This document shows, piece after piece, positions 1 to 8,420 of a DNA stretch of 64,000 nt (within the stretch, counting starts at the first letter, position 1; each line of letters begins with the position of its first letter). This DNA comes from Clostridiales bacterium. Lineage in GTDB: Bacteria > Bacillota > Clostridia > Lachnospirales > Lachnospiraceae. The position numbers and the translations under genes are program-made. The DNA lies in contig JAAYPT010000046.1 of the NCBI GenBank assembly GCA_012519695.1, positions 23,599 through 87,598 of the forward strand, given 5' to 3'. A model generated the notes under the pieces. It searched no databases, was not told where the DNA came from, and worked only from the letters and a program-made list of their open reading frames with translations.

Positions 1-41
1 AATTCATTCCATTTTAAACATATTTGTAGTATATTTAACAG

Positions 42-113
42 GTTAGTAAAAACTAACTATTGACAGTACAAAACAAACATGATTAAATAAACATATGAAT
101 AATTATTCATATG
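42..113 (+). promoter_or_regulatory. Promoter with two inverted repeats before the ABC exporter
   Basis: A sigma-A-like promoter is visible: TTGACA at 60-65, a 17-bp spacer and TTAAAT at 83-88. Just upstream of the -35 box lies the inverted repeat GTTAGT-AAAA-ACTAAC (42-57), typical in form of a TetR-family operator. Just downstream of the -10 box is a perfect 22-bp palindrome at 92-113 whose half-site is CATATGAATAA. Both flank the promoter, so a repressor or activator is likely. Its gene is not in the window and may lie to the left. The repeats are read directly; the regulatory role is inferred. Confidence 0.6.
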
Positions 114-141
114 AAAAAGAGTTATGAAGGAAGGAATAAGT

Positions 142-840
142 ATGTTTTTGGAAATTAATGATTTGAAAAAAAGTTACGGAAATGATTCTAACCGAGTAGA
201 GGTTCTAAAGGGAATCAGTTTTTCCATTGAACGTGGAGAAATTTGTGTATTGTTAGGACCATCCGGTTCCGGAAAGTCCACACTGCTTAATGTAATCGGA
301 GGAATCGATGCAGCAGATAGTGGATATGTTGCTATTAATGGGGAGAGAACAGTGGATATGAAGGAAAAAGTACTGACCAGATACCGTAGAAAACATCTCG
401 GATATGTATTTCAGATGTACAACCTCATTCCTAATTTAAATGTAAAAGAAAATATAGAAGTGGGCGCATATTTAAGTGATAAGCCATTGGATATTGATGA
501 TTTATTGAAAACCTTAGGATTATATGAGCACAGACATAAATTACCAAACCAGTTGTCAGGTGGACAGCAGCAAAGAACAGCAATTGGTCGTGCAATTGTG
601 AAAAATCCAGATATTCTTCTTTGCGACGAACCAACAGGAGCCTTAGACTACAATACTTCAAAAGAAATTTTAAAGTTAATCGAAGAAGTAAACCAGAAGT
701 ACGGAAACACGGTTATCATGGTAACACATAACGATGCTATTAAGAATATGGCAGACCGGGTAATTAAGCTGCGTGATGGACAGATTCGCAAGGATTATCG
801 AAATGAATCTAAGATTCCTGCAAGTGAATTGGATTGGTAA
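142..840 (+). CDS. ABC transporter ATP-binding protein (MacB/LolD type)
   Basis: This is the cytoplasmic ATPase of a two-component ABC exporter working with the FtsX-type permease that follows. The protein has a Walker A motif GPSGSGKS at about residues 39-46, the signature LSGGQQQR and the Walker B segment [12 protein letters not shown], an order and spelling typical of the MacB/LolD/antimicrobial-peptide exporter group. The ATG at 142 is chosen because GAAGGAAGG ends seven bases upstream; an upstream in-frame ATG at 124 overlaps that ribosome site. The gene sits behind a promoter with two inverted repeats. Substrate is unknown; relatives export peptides or confer resistance to cell-envelope antibiotics. 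Confidence 0.93.
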   Translation: MFLEINDLKKSYGNDSNRVEVLKGISFSIERGEICVLLGPSGSGKSTLLNVIGGIDAADSGYVAINGERTVDMKEKVLTRYRRKHLGYVFQMYNLIPNLNVKENIEVGAYLSDKPLDIDDLLKTLGLYEHRHKLPNQLSGGQQQRTAIGRAIVKNPDILLCDEPTGALDYNTSKEILKLIEEVNQKYGNTVIMVTHNDAIKNMADRVIKLRDGQIRKDYRNESKIPASELDW

Positions 841-853
841 AGGCGGTGGTAAG

Positions 854-3118
854 ATGAAAAATCCATTAAATAAAAGACTGCCTCGAGAATTCAAAGGAGA
901 ATTTGCAAAATATTTATCAATTTTTCTGTTTATGACAGCAACCATTGGTTTTGTTTCCGGTTTTCTGGTGGCAGGAAGCAGCATGATTCAGGCGTATGAT
1001 GAGAGCTTTGAAAAGTACAATATTGAAAATGGACACTTTGTCTTGGATGAAAAGGCAGATGAAGATACGCTTACTGAGTTAGAAAAAGAAGATGTGACGA
1101 TTTATCCGCAGTTTTATATAGAAGAAGATACGGATGTAAATGGAAACGGAAAAACGGACAGTACCCTTCGTATTTTTGAAAACCGTACCGATGTGAATAA
1201 GGTATGTGTTATGAAGGGAAAAATGCCAAAGAATGAAAAGGAAATTGCCATAGACCGTATGTATGCGGATAACAACAATCTGAAAACAGGAGACACCATT
1301 GAAGTCGATGGAAAAAAGTTAAAGATTAGCGGATTGGTAGCTCTTTCCGATTATAGTGCGTTGTTTTCAGATACCAGCGATTTGATGTTTGATTCCGTAA
1401 AATTCGGCGTAGCTGTTATGACAGACGAAGGATTTGACAGTTTTGAAGACAGCAGAATCTATTACAGTTATGCATGGAAATACGATAAAGAGCCAAAAAA
1501 TGAAATCAAAGAAAAAGAAACTTCCGATGATTTTATGAAAGTATTAGCACAACATGCAACCATTGAAAAATATGTGCCACGTTACATCAATCAGGCAATT
1601 AATTTTACCGGGGATGACATGGGTGGCGATAAAGCAATGATGATAGTATTATTGTATATCTTAATCGTGATACTGGCATTTGTATTTGCAGTAACCATTA
1701 ATCACACCATTGCAAAAGAAGCAACGGTAATCGGAACCTTGCGTGCATCAGGATATACCAGAGGAGAAATGGTAAGACATTATCTGGCAATTCCTATGTT
1801 GGTAACGCTATTGGCGGCAATAATAGGAAATATTTTAGGCTATACCATCTTTAAAAATATGGTAGCAGATATGTATTACGGAAGTTATAGCCTTCCAACC
1901 TATAAAACCATATGGAATGGTGAGGCATTTGTTTTAACCACAGTGGTACCAATGATTATTATGTTACTTACGAATTTATTCTCCTTGGTACATCGTTTGA
2001 AACTATCTCCACTTCGATTTATACGAAGAGATTTAAGCAGTCAGAAGAAGAAAAAAGCAGTACGACTTCCAAAGGTGAAGTTTTTTACCAGATTCCGATT
2101 GCGAATTATCATACAGAACCGCTCAAGTTACATAACCTTATTTGTGGGAATGTTATTTGCCAATATTTTACTTTTGTTCGGTATGATGATGTCGCCACTC
2201 TTATCCCATTATCAGGATGAAGTGGTAAATAATATGATAGCAGATTATCAGTATGTTTTAAAAGCGCCGGTAGAAGTTGACGATAAGGAAGCAGAAAAAT
2301 ACTGTGTAGTGTCTTTGAAAACCGTAAACGGAGACAAAGAAGGGGAAGAAATCAGCGTATACGGAGTACAAAAGGACAGCAAATATGTAAAGTGGAACTT
2401 ACCGTCAGACGGAATTTGTATTTCCGATGGTTATGCAGAAAAATATCAATTGAAAAAAGGAGACACAATTGTACTTCGTGAGTCATACGGCAATAAAATG
2501 TATGGGTTCCAGATTAAGAAGATTGTAAACTATCCATCATCCTTAGCAGTATTTATGCCAGAAAAACAGTTTTGTGAAACTTTTGACAAAGAAGAGGGAT
2601 ATTTTAACGGCTATTTCTCCAATACGAAATTAGGAGAGCTAAAGAAGGAATATGTAGCATCTTGTATTACAGAGGATGATTTAACCAAGATATCCAGACA
2701 GTTGGACGTTTCCATGGGAAATATGTTTTATCTGGTAAATGTCTTTTCAGTAGCATTGTCAGCACTGTTAATTTATTTGCTGACGAAATTGATTTTAGAG
2801 AAAAATACCAATTCCATTTCTATGGTAAAAATTCTTGGATATGAAAATGGAGAAATTGCCCGACTGTATTTGATGGCAACTACCTGGGTGGTAATTTTAT
2901 CATTGATTCTGGGTATGTGGATTTCTACGGTAGTAATCGGTGGAATCTATCGAGTTATGATGAGTGATTACAGCGGATGGCTGACCCTGTATATTGATCC
3001 AAAGGTGTATGTGGAAATGTTTATCATGAGCATGGCAGCATACTTGGTAGTAGCATTATTGCAGTTTAGAAAGATTCGAAAGATTCCAATGGATGAAGCT
3101 TTAAAAAATGTAGAATAA
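854..3118 (+). CDS. ABC transporter permease with two FtsX domains
   Basis: This is the membrane subunit of the exporter, about 754 aa. It has an N-terminal membrane segment (near residues 20-45), a large extracytoplasmic domain, a first FtsX block of three segments (around residues 260-390), a second extracytoplasmic domain and a second FtsX block at the C terminus (around residues 630-745). Internally duplicated permeases of this kind work with one ATPase dimer. The start at 854 follows AGGCGGTGG and lies 13 bases after the ATPase stop; a longer reading from 773 would overlap the ATPase gene and has no ribosome site. A terminator follows, so the two genes form a closed unit. Confidence 0.9.
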   Translation: MKNPLNKRLPREFKGEFAKYLSIFLFMTATIGFVSGFLVAGSSMIQAYDESFEKYNIENGHFVLDEKADEDTLTELEKEDVTIYPQFYIEEDTDVNGNGKTDSTLRIFENRTDVNKVCVMKGKMPKNEKEIAIDRMYADNNNLKTGDTIEVDGKKLKISGLVALSDYSALFSDTSDLMFDSVKFGVAVMTDEGFDSFEDSRIYYSYAWKYDKEPKNEIKEKETSDDFMKVLAQHATIEKYVPRYINQAINFTGDDMGGDKAMMIVLLYILIVILAFVFAVTINHTIAKEATVIGTLRASGYTRGEMVRHYLAIPMLVTLLAAIIGNILGYTIFKNMVADMYYGSYSLPTYKTIWNGEAFVLTTVVPMIIMLLTNLFSLVHRLKLSPLRFIRRDLSSQKKKKAVRLPKVKFFTRFRLRIIIQNRSSYITLFVGMLFANILLLFGMMMSPLLSHYQDEVVNNMIADYQYVLKAPVEVDDKEAEKYCVVSLKTVNGDKEGEEISVYGVQKDSKYVKWNLPSDGICISDGYAEKYQLKKGDTIVLRESYGNKMYGFQIKKIVNYPSSLAVFMPEKQFCETFDKEEGYFNGYFSNTKLGELKKEYVASCITEDDLTKISRQLDVSMGNMFYLVNVFSVALSALLIYLLTKLILEKNTNSISMVKILGYENGEIARLYLMATTWVVILSLILGMWISTVVIGGIYRVMMSDYSGWLTLYIDPKVYVEMFIMSMAAYLVVALLQFRKIRKIPMDEALKNVE

Positions 3119-3135
3119 AAACCGTTAGGTGTATT

Positions 3136-3166
3136 AGGAGGATGAGCATTTGCTTATCCTCCTTTT
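3136..3166 (+). terminator. Rho-independent terminator after the ABC exporter
   Basis: A 12-bp stem (AGGAGGATGAGC pairing with GCTTATCCTCCT, one G-U pair) with a 4-nt loop is followed by TTTT. It closes the ABC unit. Confidence 0.85.
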
Positions 3167-3213
3167 CTGTGTTATTTTATAGAGGTGCTATTTTTAGATA
3201 AGAGGAAATTACC

Positions 3214-3687
3214 ATGAAAAAGAAAATTACATTTTTAATATTAGTACTATGGATGATTGTGATATTTTGTTTTTCCGCCCAAAACGGAACCAGGTCTTCC
3301 GGAATCAGCCGTTTTATAGGATATGGGATTGCAGAAAAGCAGAACCAGTTAAATCAGCAGGAAAAAAGCAAAGAGAAAATAGAGGAACAAGTAGAAGGTA
3401 TGCAATTTCTCATACGAAAATCGGGACATATGGGAGAATATGCGCTACTGGCAATCTTGGTATTAACCCATATGAGCTGTTATGTGAATAAGCCGAAAAA
3501 GTATTGGCTGTGGGGATGGGCATTTTGTATTCTGTATGCAATCACAGATGAGATTCATCAGTTATTTGTGCCAGGAAGAAGCGGAAGAATTTTTGATGTA
3601 GGTGTGGATGCGGTAGGAAGTTTGGTAGGAGTTGCTGTTTTTACAATTTTCTTACAACTTTTTGCATATTTTCGTAAAAAAAATTGA
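3214..3687 (+). CDS. VanZ-like membrane protein
   Basis: This is a small integral membrane protein of 157 aa with the VanZ-family pattern: an N-terminal membrane segment ending in FSAQNG, the conserved IRKSGHMGEYALLA block near residue 70, and TDEIHQLFVPGRSGRIFDV near residue 110, followed by a last membrane helix. VanZ relatives are linked to low-level glycopeptide resistance, but most members have no proven role. It starts after AGAGGAAATTACC, stands alone after a terminator, and precedes the two-component genes by 38 bases, so it may be co-transcribed with them. Confidence 0.88.
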   Translation: MKKKITFLILVLWMIVIFCFSAQNGTRSSGISRFIGYGIAEKQNQLNQQEKSKEKIEEQVEGMQFLIRKSGHMGEYALLAILVLTHMSCYVNKPKKYWLWGWAFCILYAITDEIHQLFVPGRSGRIFDVGVDAVGSLVGVAVFTIFLQLFAYFRKKN

Positions 3688-3725
3688 TATAATTTATGCG
3701 AGTAGCGAAGAAAAGGTGAACAGAC

Positions 3726-4388
3726 ATGATACAGATATTAATAGTAGAAGACGATCCAAATATAGCAAAATTAATAGAAGCTACGGTTGCCATAGGCGGT
3801 TATCAGGGAACCGTATGTGATAACGGAAAAGAAGCATTTGACAAAATGGAAAATCAAAAATACGATTTGGTGTTATTGGATGTGATGTTGCCGGATATGA
3901 GTGGATTTGAAATTATGAAAAATCGAACCAATACGGAAACACCCGTTATTTTTATTACGGCAAAACAGGAATTAACGGATAAAGTCCGAGGACTTCGTTT
4001 AGGGGCAGAAGACTATATTGTAAAACCCTTTGAAGCAATGGAACTTTTAGCAAGAATCGAAGTAATCCTGCGGCGAGTGAAAAAATCGGAAAATACATAT
4101 CGTTATGGAGAAATATCCGTAAATGTAGAAGAACATACCTGTAAATGGAATGGACAGGAGGTATATTTAACACCGAAAGAGTTTGAAGTATTGATATTTT
4201 TTATGCAGCATAAGGATGTGGCAATTTCCAGAGAGCGTCTATTGACAGCGGTGTGGGGATATGAATACGAAGGAGAGACAAGAACCATAGATATTCATAT
4301 TCAGCAGCTTCGGAAAAAATTGAATCTAAAGGACAAATTAGTGACGATTCCAAAACTTGGATATCGTCTGGAAAGTATAAAGGAGTAG
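3726..4388 (+). CDS. OmpR/PhoB-family response regulator
   Basis: This is a DNA-binding response regulator of 220 aa. The receiver domain (residues 1-115) shows the acidic pair ED at 8-9, the phospho-acceptor Asp52 in LLDVMLP and the conserved Lys in VKPF near 102. The C-terminal winged helix (125-220) ends with the typical RTIDIHIQQLRKKL and GYRLE motifs. The kinase gene begins three bases after its stop, so the two form a system. The target genes are unknown; the neighbouring ABC exporter is a candidate because such pairs often control it. Confidence 0.95.
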   Translation: MIQILIVEDDPNIAKLIEATVAIGGYQGTVCDNGKEAFDKMENQKYDLVLLDVMLPDMSGFEIMKNRTNTETPVIFITAKQELTDKVRGLRLGAEDYIVKPFEAMELLARIEVILRRVKKSENTYRYGEISVNVEEHTCKWNGQEVYLTPKEFEVLIFFMQHKDVAISRERLLTAVWGYEYEGETRTIDIHIQQLRKKLNLKDKLVTIPKLGYRLESIKE

Positions 4389-4391
4389 GGA

Positions 4392-5102
4392 ATGAAGCTT
4401 TGGCAAAAGATTTTTCTCTATACATTAATACTGGTGATGCTTGCAGTAGGTGTGACCAGTATTTTGTTATTGGAAAACAGTTATTCATTAGCAATGAACC
4501 AGAAGAAACAAAGTGTATACAGTGAACATGAATTCTTTTGTTCTGGTTTTAAAAGCATGGTTATCACAGAGCGTTTGAAACAGAATGCGGTAGTACTTGA
4601 AGATACCCAGGTAGAAAAGTTAATGAAAGAAGTGATGGATGAAGAAACAACTGACAGTACAATTTTCCTGGATGAGAATCAAAAGCAGATATGTGCCAAT
4701 AAAAAAGAAGAAATACCAAAGGAATTATTGGCATTGGTAAAAAAAGAAAAAGATACTTGTATGCAGGCAAGTGGAAAAAAGATTTATACGGTATCTTTAG
4801 AGCGAATCGAGGGAGTGGAGTATTATCTGGTTACCGTGCAGGATATTTCAGATGTAATGGAGATTCATCAGGATATGTTGCAACGAATCCAAATAATTAG
4901 TATGGGATGTGCAGTAGGAATTTCTGTAATTCTTCTCATCGTGGTAAAGTTATTATTACTTCCATTACAGAAGATGAATGCGGGAACCAAGGCAATTGCG
5001 CAGGGAGACTATGAAAAGCGTATACCGGAAAAAGGAAGTGGTGAACTTTCGGAGCTTGCGCATAATATGAATACTATGGCGGCTGCGGTGGAAAAAATGT
5101 AA
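4392..5102 (+). CDS. Sensor histidine kinase, N-terminal part (frameshifted gene)
   Basis: This is the sensor half of the kinase paired with the preceding response regulator. It has a membrane segment at residues 7-27, an extracytoplasmic sensor domain, a second membrane segment near 168-190 and a HAMP linker. The frame ends at TAA 5100-5102, right after a run of six A (5092-5097). Reading one base back at that run joins HAMP to the catalytic half at 5108 without loss of residues, giving a normal kinase of about 470 aa. The break is a single missing A, an assembly error, or ribosomal slippage; the sequence cannot decide. Confidence 0.85.
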   Translation: MKLWQKIFLYTLILVMLAVGVTSILLLENSYSLAMNQKKQSVYSEHEFFCSGFKSMVITERLKQNAVVLEDTQVEKLMKEVMDEETTDSTIFLDENQKQICANKKEEIPKELLALVKKEKDTCMQASGKKIYTVSLERIEGVEYYLVTVQDISDVMEIHQDMLQRIQIISMGCAVGISVILLIVVKLLLLPLQKMNAGTKAIAQGDYEKRIPEKGSGELSELAHNMNTMAAAVEKM

Positions 5103-5107
5103 AAGCA

Positions 5108-5806
5108 TTGGAGGACGTAGCGGAAAATCGCAAACAATTTATAGATAATCTTGCCCACGAAATGAAAACGCCCCTTACTTCTATTCTCGGATTTGCAGAC
5201 CTGTTGCAGATTAAAAAGGATATATCAGAAGAAGGAAGAATCGAATATGCAGGAATTATTAAAGAAGAGGCTGCAAGAATGCGTACGTTGTCTGGAAAAC
5301 TCATGGAATTGATTACCGTAGGAGAAGCAAATATCGAGTGGAAGTCAGAAGATATGAAGGCATTATTTGAAGAAATCGGAACATCTCTAAAAGTAGTGGC
5401 ACAGAAACAAAGAATGCAGTTCGTATGTGAAGCAGAGTCCGGACAGTTGGTAGTTGATAAGGAATTATTCAAGTCTTTGATTTATAATTTGGTGGATAAT
5501 GCCATAAAAGCATCCAATGAAGGTGGAAAAATTCAGGTATCCGGGTATTTTATAAAAGAGGAATTTGTGATTACGGTAGAAGATAATGGAATCGGAATCC
5601 CCAAAGAAGAATTAGAAAAGATTACACAGGCATTTTACATGGTAGATAAAGCACGAAGCAGGAAAAAAGGAGGGGCGGGATTAGGACTTGCCCTATGTGC
5701 GGAAATTGTAGAAATACATCGGGGAAGTATGCGGTTTGAAAGTGAAGTAAATCAAGGAACTCGTGTTATTATCCGAATGAGAGGGGGCAAAGAAAATGAA
5801 GAATAG
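5108..5806 (+). CDS. Sensor histidine kinase, catalytic part (frameshifted gene)
   Basis: This is the catalytic half of the same kinase, in the -1 frame relative to the sensor half. It holds the H-box FIDNLAHEMKTPLTS with the phospho-acceptor His, the N-box LIYNLVDNAIKAS, the G1 box VEDNGIGIP and the G2 region KKGGAGLGLALC. All ATP-binding and phosphotransfer motifs are intact. The first codon is a TTG at 5108 without a convincing ribosome site; this is likely the remainder of a longer protein and not an independent start. The next gene overlaps its end by 11 bases, which suggests translational coupling. Confidence 0.85.
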   Translation: MEDVAENRKQFIDNLAHEMKTPLTSILGFADLLQIKKDISEEGRIEYAGIIKEEAARMRTLSGKLMELITVGEANIEWKSEDMKALFEEIGTSLKVVAQKQRMQFVCEAESGQLVVDKELFKSLIYNLVDNAIKASNEGGKIQVSGYFIKEEFVITVEDNGIGIPKEELEKITQAFYMVDKARSRKKGGAGLGLALCAEIVEIHRGSMRFESEVNQGTRVIIRMRGGKENEE

Positions 5807-6776
5807 AAAAGTGGGTTCAATGATACGAACCTTTTTCTGTGCAGGACTGATTCTTGGAGTGGGGTATCTGGGAGTTGTAAAAGGTGGAAAAATGGTACTT
5901 GGAAATGAGGAGAAGCCCCAAAAGGCAAATTTTGAAGATACCAGTTCCAACGTATTTTTCGGAAAAATAGAAGAAGACATACAGCTATTTCCATGGAATT
6001 ATTACGGGAAAAATGAAGTACATGAAGCGTTAGAAGAAACATATTTAGCGGAAACGTTAGCGTTAATGCAGGAAAAAGTATATAGTATGGAAGCGGTACA
6101 TTGTGGTGTTTCCAGAGAAACCATAGATGCAGCATATGAAAAGAAAGGCAGTAACATCGTAGAGAATGTGCGAGCTTTTGATACAGATTATGGAGAGATA
6201 TTTTTTTATCAGGATACCTTAGAAGTGCGGGGAGAGGAATATCAGGTAAAAGCCGCATTTTCCGACTATGCTATTTATAACTTTACCTGTATGAAAAATG
6301 TGGGAGCGGATGTAAGACAGACAGAAGAGTGGAAAAAGGGGAAGGAAAAACTGAAAAAGATGTTGGATAACTATCAGCATGAAATTGGGATTGTGACGTT
6401 TAATGTAGAAGAACTGGAATATTTGAATAGCGATGAGTTATATGTGATAGAGAATCCAAAGAATGCAAACAAGAGTATGGAAAGTTCTTTTGCAGAATCC
6501 TATGCCATGCAGATGGAAAACTTGCAGAAAATGCTTAATCCCAACGAAAATGGGGAGGTAGGAGTAGAAAATAATATAGGAGTAGTAAATGAGGCATGGG
6601 CAGTAGATAGCGATGATAGTGGTAGTATGTATGATGATATTGAAAACTATTCTTATCAGATAATTGAATTAAATGATGTGATTTTATTATTGGTACAGGG
6701 AGATTATATGTGCCAGGGAATATATTATGATCCGATAGAGCAAACGGTTTGCGGATATAACATGTTTATGCAATAA
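5796..6776 (+). CDS. Membrane-anchored protein of unknown function
   Basis: I do not recognise a family for this 326-aa protein. The N terminus (MKNRKVGSMIRTFF...) is basic and followed by a hydrophobic segment at about residues 11-29, so it is probably a signal anchor with the rest outside the membrane. The remainder is acidic and soluble. Its start overlaps the end of the kinase gene, with AGGGGGC as ribosome site, so it is probably made together with the two-component system and could be an accessory or target protein. That role is an inference from position only. Confidence 0.8.
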   Translation: MKNRKVGSMIRTFFCAGLILGVGYLGVVKGGKMVLGNEEKPQKANFEDTSSNVFFGKIEEDIQLFPWNYYGKNEVHEALEETYLAETLALMQEKVYSMEAVHCGVSRETIDAAYEKKGSNIVENVRAFDTDYGEIFFYQDTLEVRGEEYQVKAAFSDYAIYNFTCMKNVGADVRQTEEWKKGKEKLKKMLDNYQHEIGIVTFNVEELEYLNSDELYVIENPKNANKSMESSFAESYAMQMENLQKMLNPNENGEVGVENNIGVVNEAWAVDSDDSGSMYDDIENYSYQIIELNDVILLLVQGDYMCQGIYYDPIEQTVCGYNMFMQ

Positions 6777-6826
6777 ACAAAATATAAATAGAATCTAAAA
6801 TTTTTCGAAAGCCTTTGAAAAATCAG

Positions 6827-6855
6827 TTGTACAAAAATACTCCTTGAATTATAAT
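6827..6855 (+). promoter_or_regulatory. Promoter of the clpX-subtilase-lspA unit
   Basis: TTGTAC at 6827-6832, a 17-bp spacer and a perfect TATAAT at 6850-6855 lie 48 bases before the clpX start. Just upstream (about 6801-6821) is a weak TTTTTC/GAAAAA hairpin that may end the previous unit. Confidence 0.7.
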
Positions 6856-6902
6856 AAAAATAAGATTCTGTTAGAGGAATTGTAGGAAAAGAGGAGAACA
6901 CA

Positions 6903-8399
6903 ATGAACGATAACGAAAAATTTGACGATACACAGTTACAGGACGAAAATGATACAAGAGATGTAACTGATAGTAATAGTAACGATAATCAGGAAAATAA
7001 CGATAACAACGAATATGAAGATGTTTGTTATATTTGCCGAAGACCGGAGAGCAAAGCCGGTAAGATGATAAAGATTCCGAATAATATTTGCATTTGTGCA
7101 GATTGTATGCAAAAGACTTTTGACAGTATGAATCACTCCGGATTCCCAATGGGTGATTTTAGCAATATGACAGGAATGCCAAATATCAGTCTAGTAAACT
7201 TATCTGACATTCAGAATATGAATTCCGTACCAAAGAGTCAGAGACTGAAGAAAAAGAAACCGAAGGAAGAAAAGAAAACAGCTCCGGTATTAGATATTAA
7301 GTCTATTCCGGCACCACATAAGATAAAAGCAAGTCTGGATGAATATGTGGTAGGACAGGAAAAGGCGAAGAAAGTAATGGCTGTTGCAGTATACAACCAT
7401 TATAAGAGAATATCCTGTGATAATCTGGATGGTGTTGAGATTGAAAAGTCCAATATGTTAATGATAGGACCTACCGGAAGTGGTAAGACTTATATGGTTA
7501 AAACATTGGCAAAGCTTTTGGATGTACCTTTGGCTATTGCAGATGCCACATCTTTAACTGAGGCGGGATATATCGGTGATGATATTGAAAGTGTTGTATC
7601 CAAGCTTCTTGCAGCAGCAGATAATGATGTAGAACGTGCAGAACACGGAATTATTTTTATTGACGAAATTGATAAGATTGCGAAAAAGAAAAACACCAAT
7701 CAGCGTGATGTAAGCGGTGAAAGTGTACAGCAGGGAATGTTGAAACTTTTAGAAGGAGCGGAAATCGAAGTTCCGGTAGGAGCAAACAGTAAAAATGCTA
7801 TGGTACCGATGGTGACTGTGAATACCAAGGATATTTTATTTATTTGCGGCGGAGCATTCCCGGATTTGGAAGAAATCATCAAAGAACGTTTGAATAAGCA
7901 TTCATCTATGGGATTTCAGGCAGATTTAAAAGATAAGTATGACAAGGAAGAGAATTTACTCCATGAGGTTGCAGTAGAGGATATCCGAAAGTATGGTATG
8001 ATTCCGGAGTTCTTAGGGCGTTTGCCGGTTATCTTTGCATTAGATGCACTGACAGAAGATATGTTGGTAAAAATCTTAGAAGAACCGAAAAACGCAATTA
8101 TTAAACAGTACAAGAAGTTATTGGCAATGGACGAAGTGAAGTTGGAGTTTGAGCCGGAAGCACTTCGTGCTATCGCAAGAAAAGCAAAGAAAAAGGATGT
8201 AGGAGCCAGAGCATTGCGTGCCATTATCGAAGATTTTATGCTGGATATTATGTATGAGATTCCAAAGGATGACAATATTGGGGTTGTCACCATCACAGAG
8301 GACTACATAGAAAATAAAGGTGGCCCGGTGATTACAATGCGTGGATGCATGGAATTAGAAGACAAAGCAACACCAAAAGAGGAATCCGTCATATCCTAG
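6903..8399 (+). CDS. clpX: Divergent ClpX-like ATP-dependent unfoldase
   Basis: This is an AAA+ unfoldase of the ClpX family, 498 aa. It begins with an Asp/Asn-rich acidic stretch (1-40), then a four-cysteine zinc finger (C42, C45, C65, C68), a basic linker (114-127) and the AAA+ core: Walker A GPTGSGKT (189-196), pore loop GYIG (222-225), Walker B IIFIDEID (250-257), and a C-terminal ClpB_D2-like lid. The ClpP-docking loop reads MGF (336-338) instead of the usual IGF, and the substrate-binding RKH segment is replaced by NSKNAM (295-300). No clpP is adjacent. It may be a paralogue with its own substrates rather than the housekeeping copy. Confidence 0.88.
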   Translation: MNDNEKFDDTQLQDENDTRDVTDSNSNDNQENNDNNEYEDVCYICRRPESKAGKMIKIPNNICICADCMQKTFDSMNHSGFPMGDFSNMTGMPNISLVNLSDIQNMNSVPKSQRLKKKKPKEEKKTAPVLDIKSIPAPHKIKASLDEYVVGQEKAKKVMAVAVYNHYKRISCDNLDGVEIEKSNMLMIGPTGSGKTYMVKTLAKLLDVPLAIADATSLTEAGYIGDDIESVVSKLLAAADNDVERAEHGIIFIDEIDKIAKKKNTNQRDVSGESVQQGMLKLLEGAEIEVPVGANSKNAMVPMVTVNTKDILFICGGAFPDLEEIIKERLNKHSSMGFQADLKDKYDKEENLLHEVAVEDIRKYGMIPEFLGRLPVIFALDALTEDMLVKILEEPKNAIIKQYKKLLAMDEVKLEFEPEALRAIARKAKKKDVGARALRAIIEDFMLDIMYEIPKDDNIGVVTITEDYIENKGGPVITMRGCMELEDKATPKEESVIS

Positions 8400-8420
8400 T
8401 AAAAAAGAAGGATTCCATAC

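Noticed and set aside
5752..6258. Minus-strand frame of 168 codons over the kinase end and the following gene.
   Set aside because: No ribosome site, no recognisable motif, and it covers two genes with good plus-strand support.
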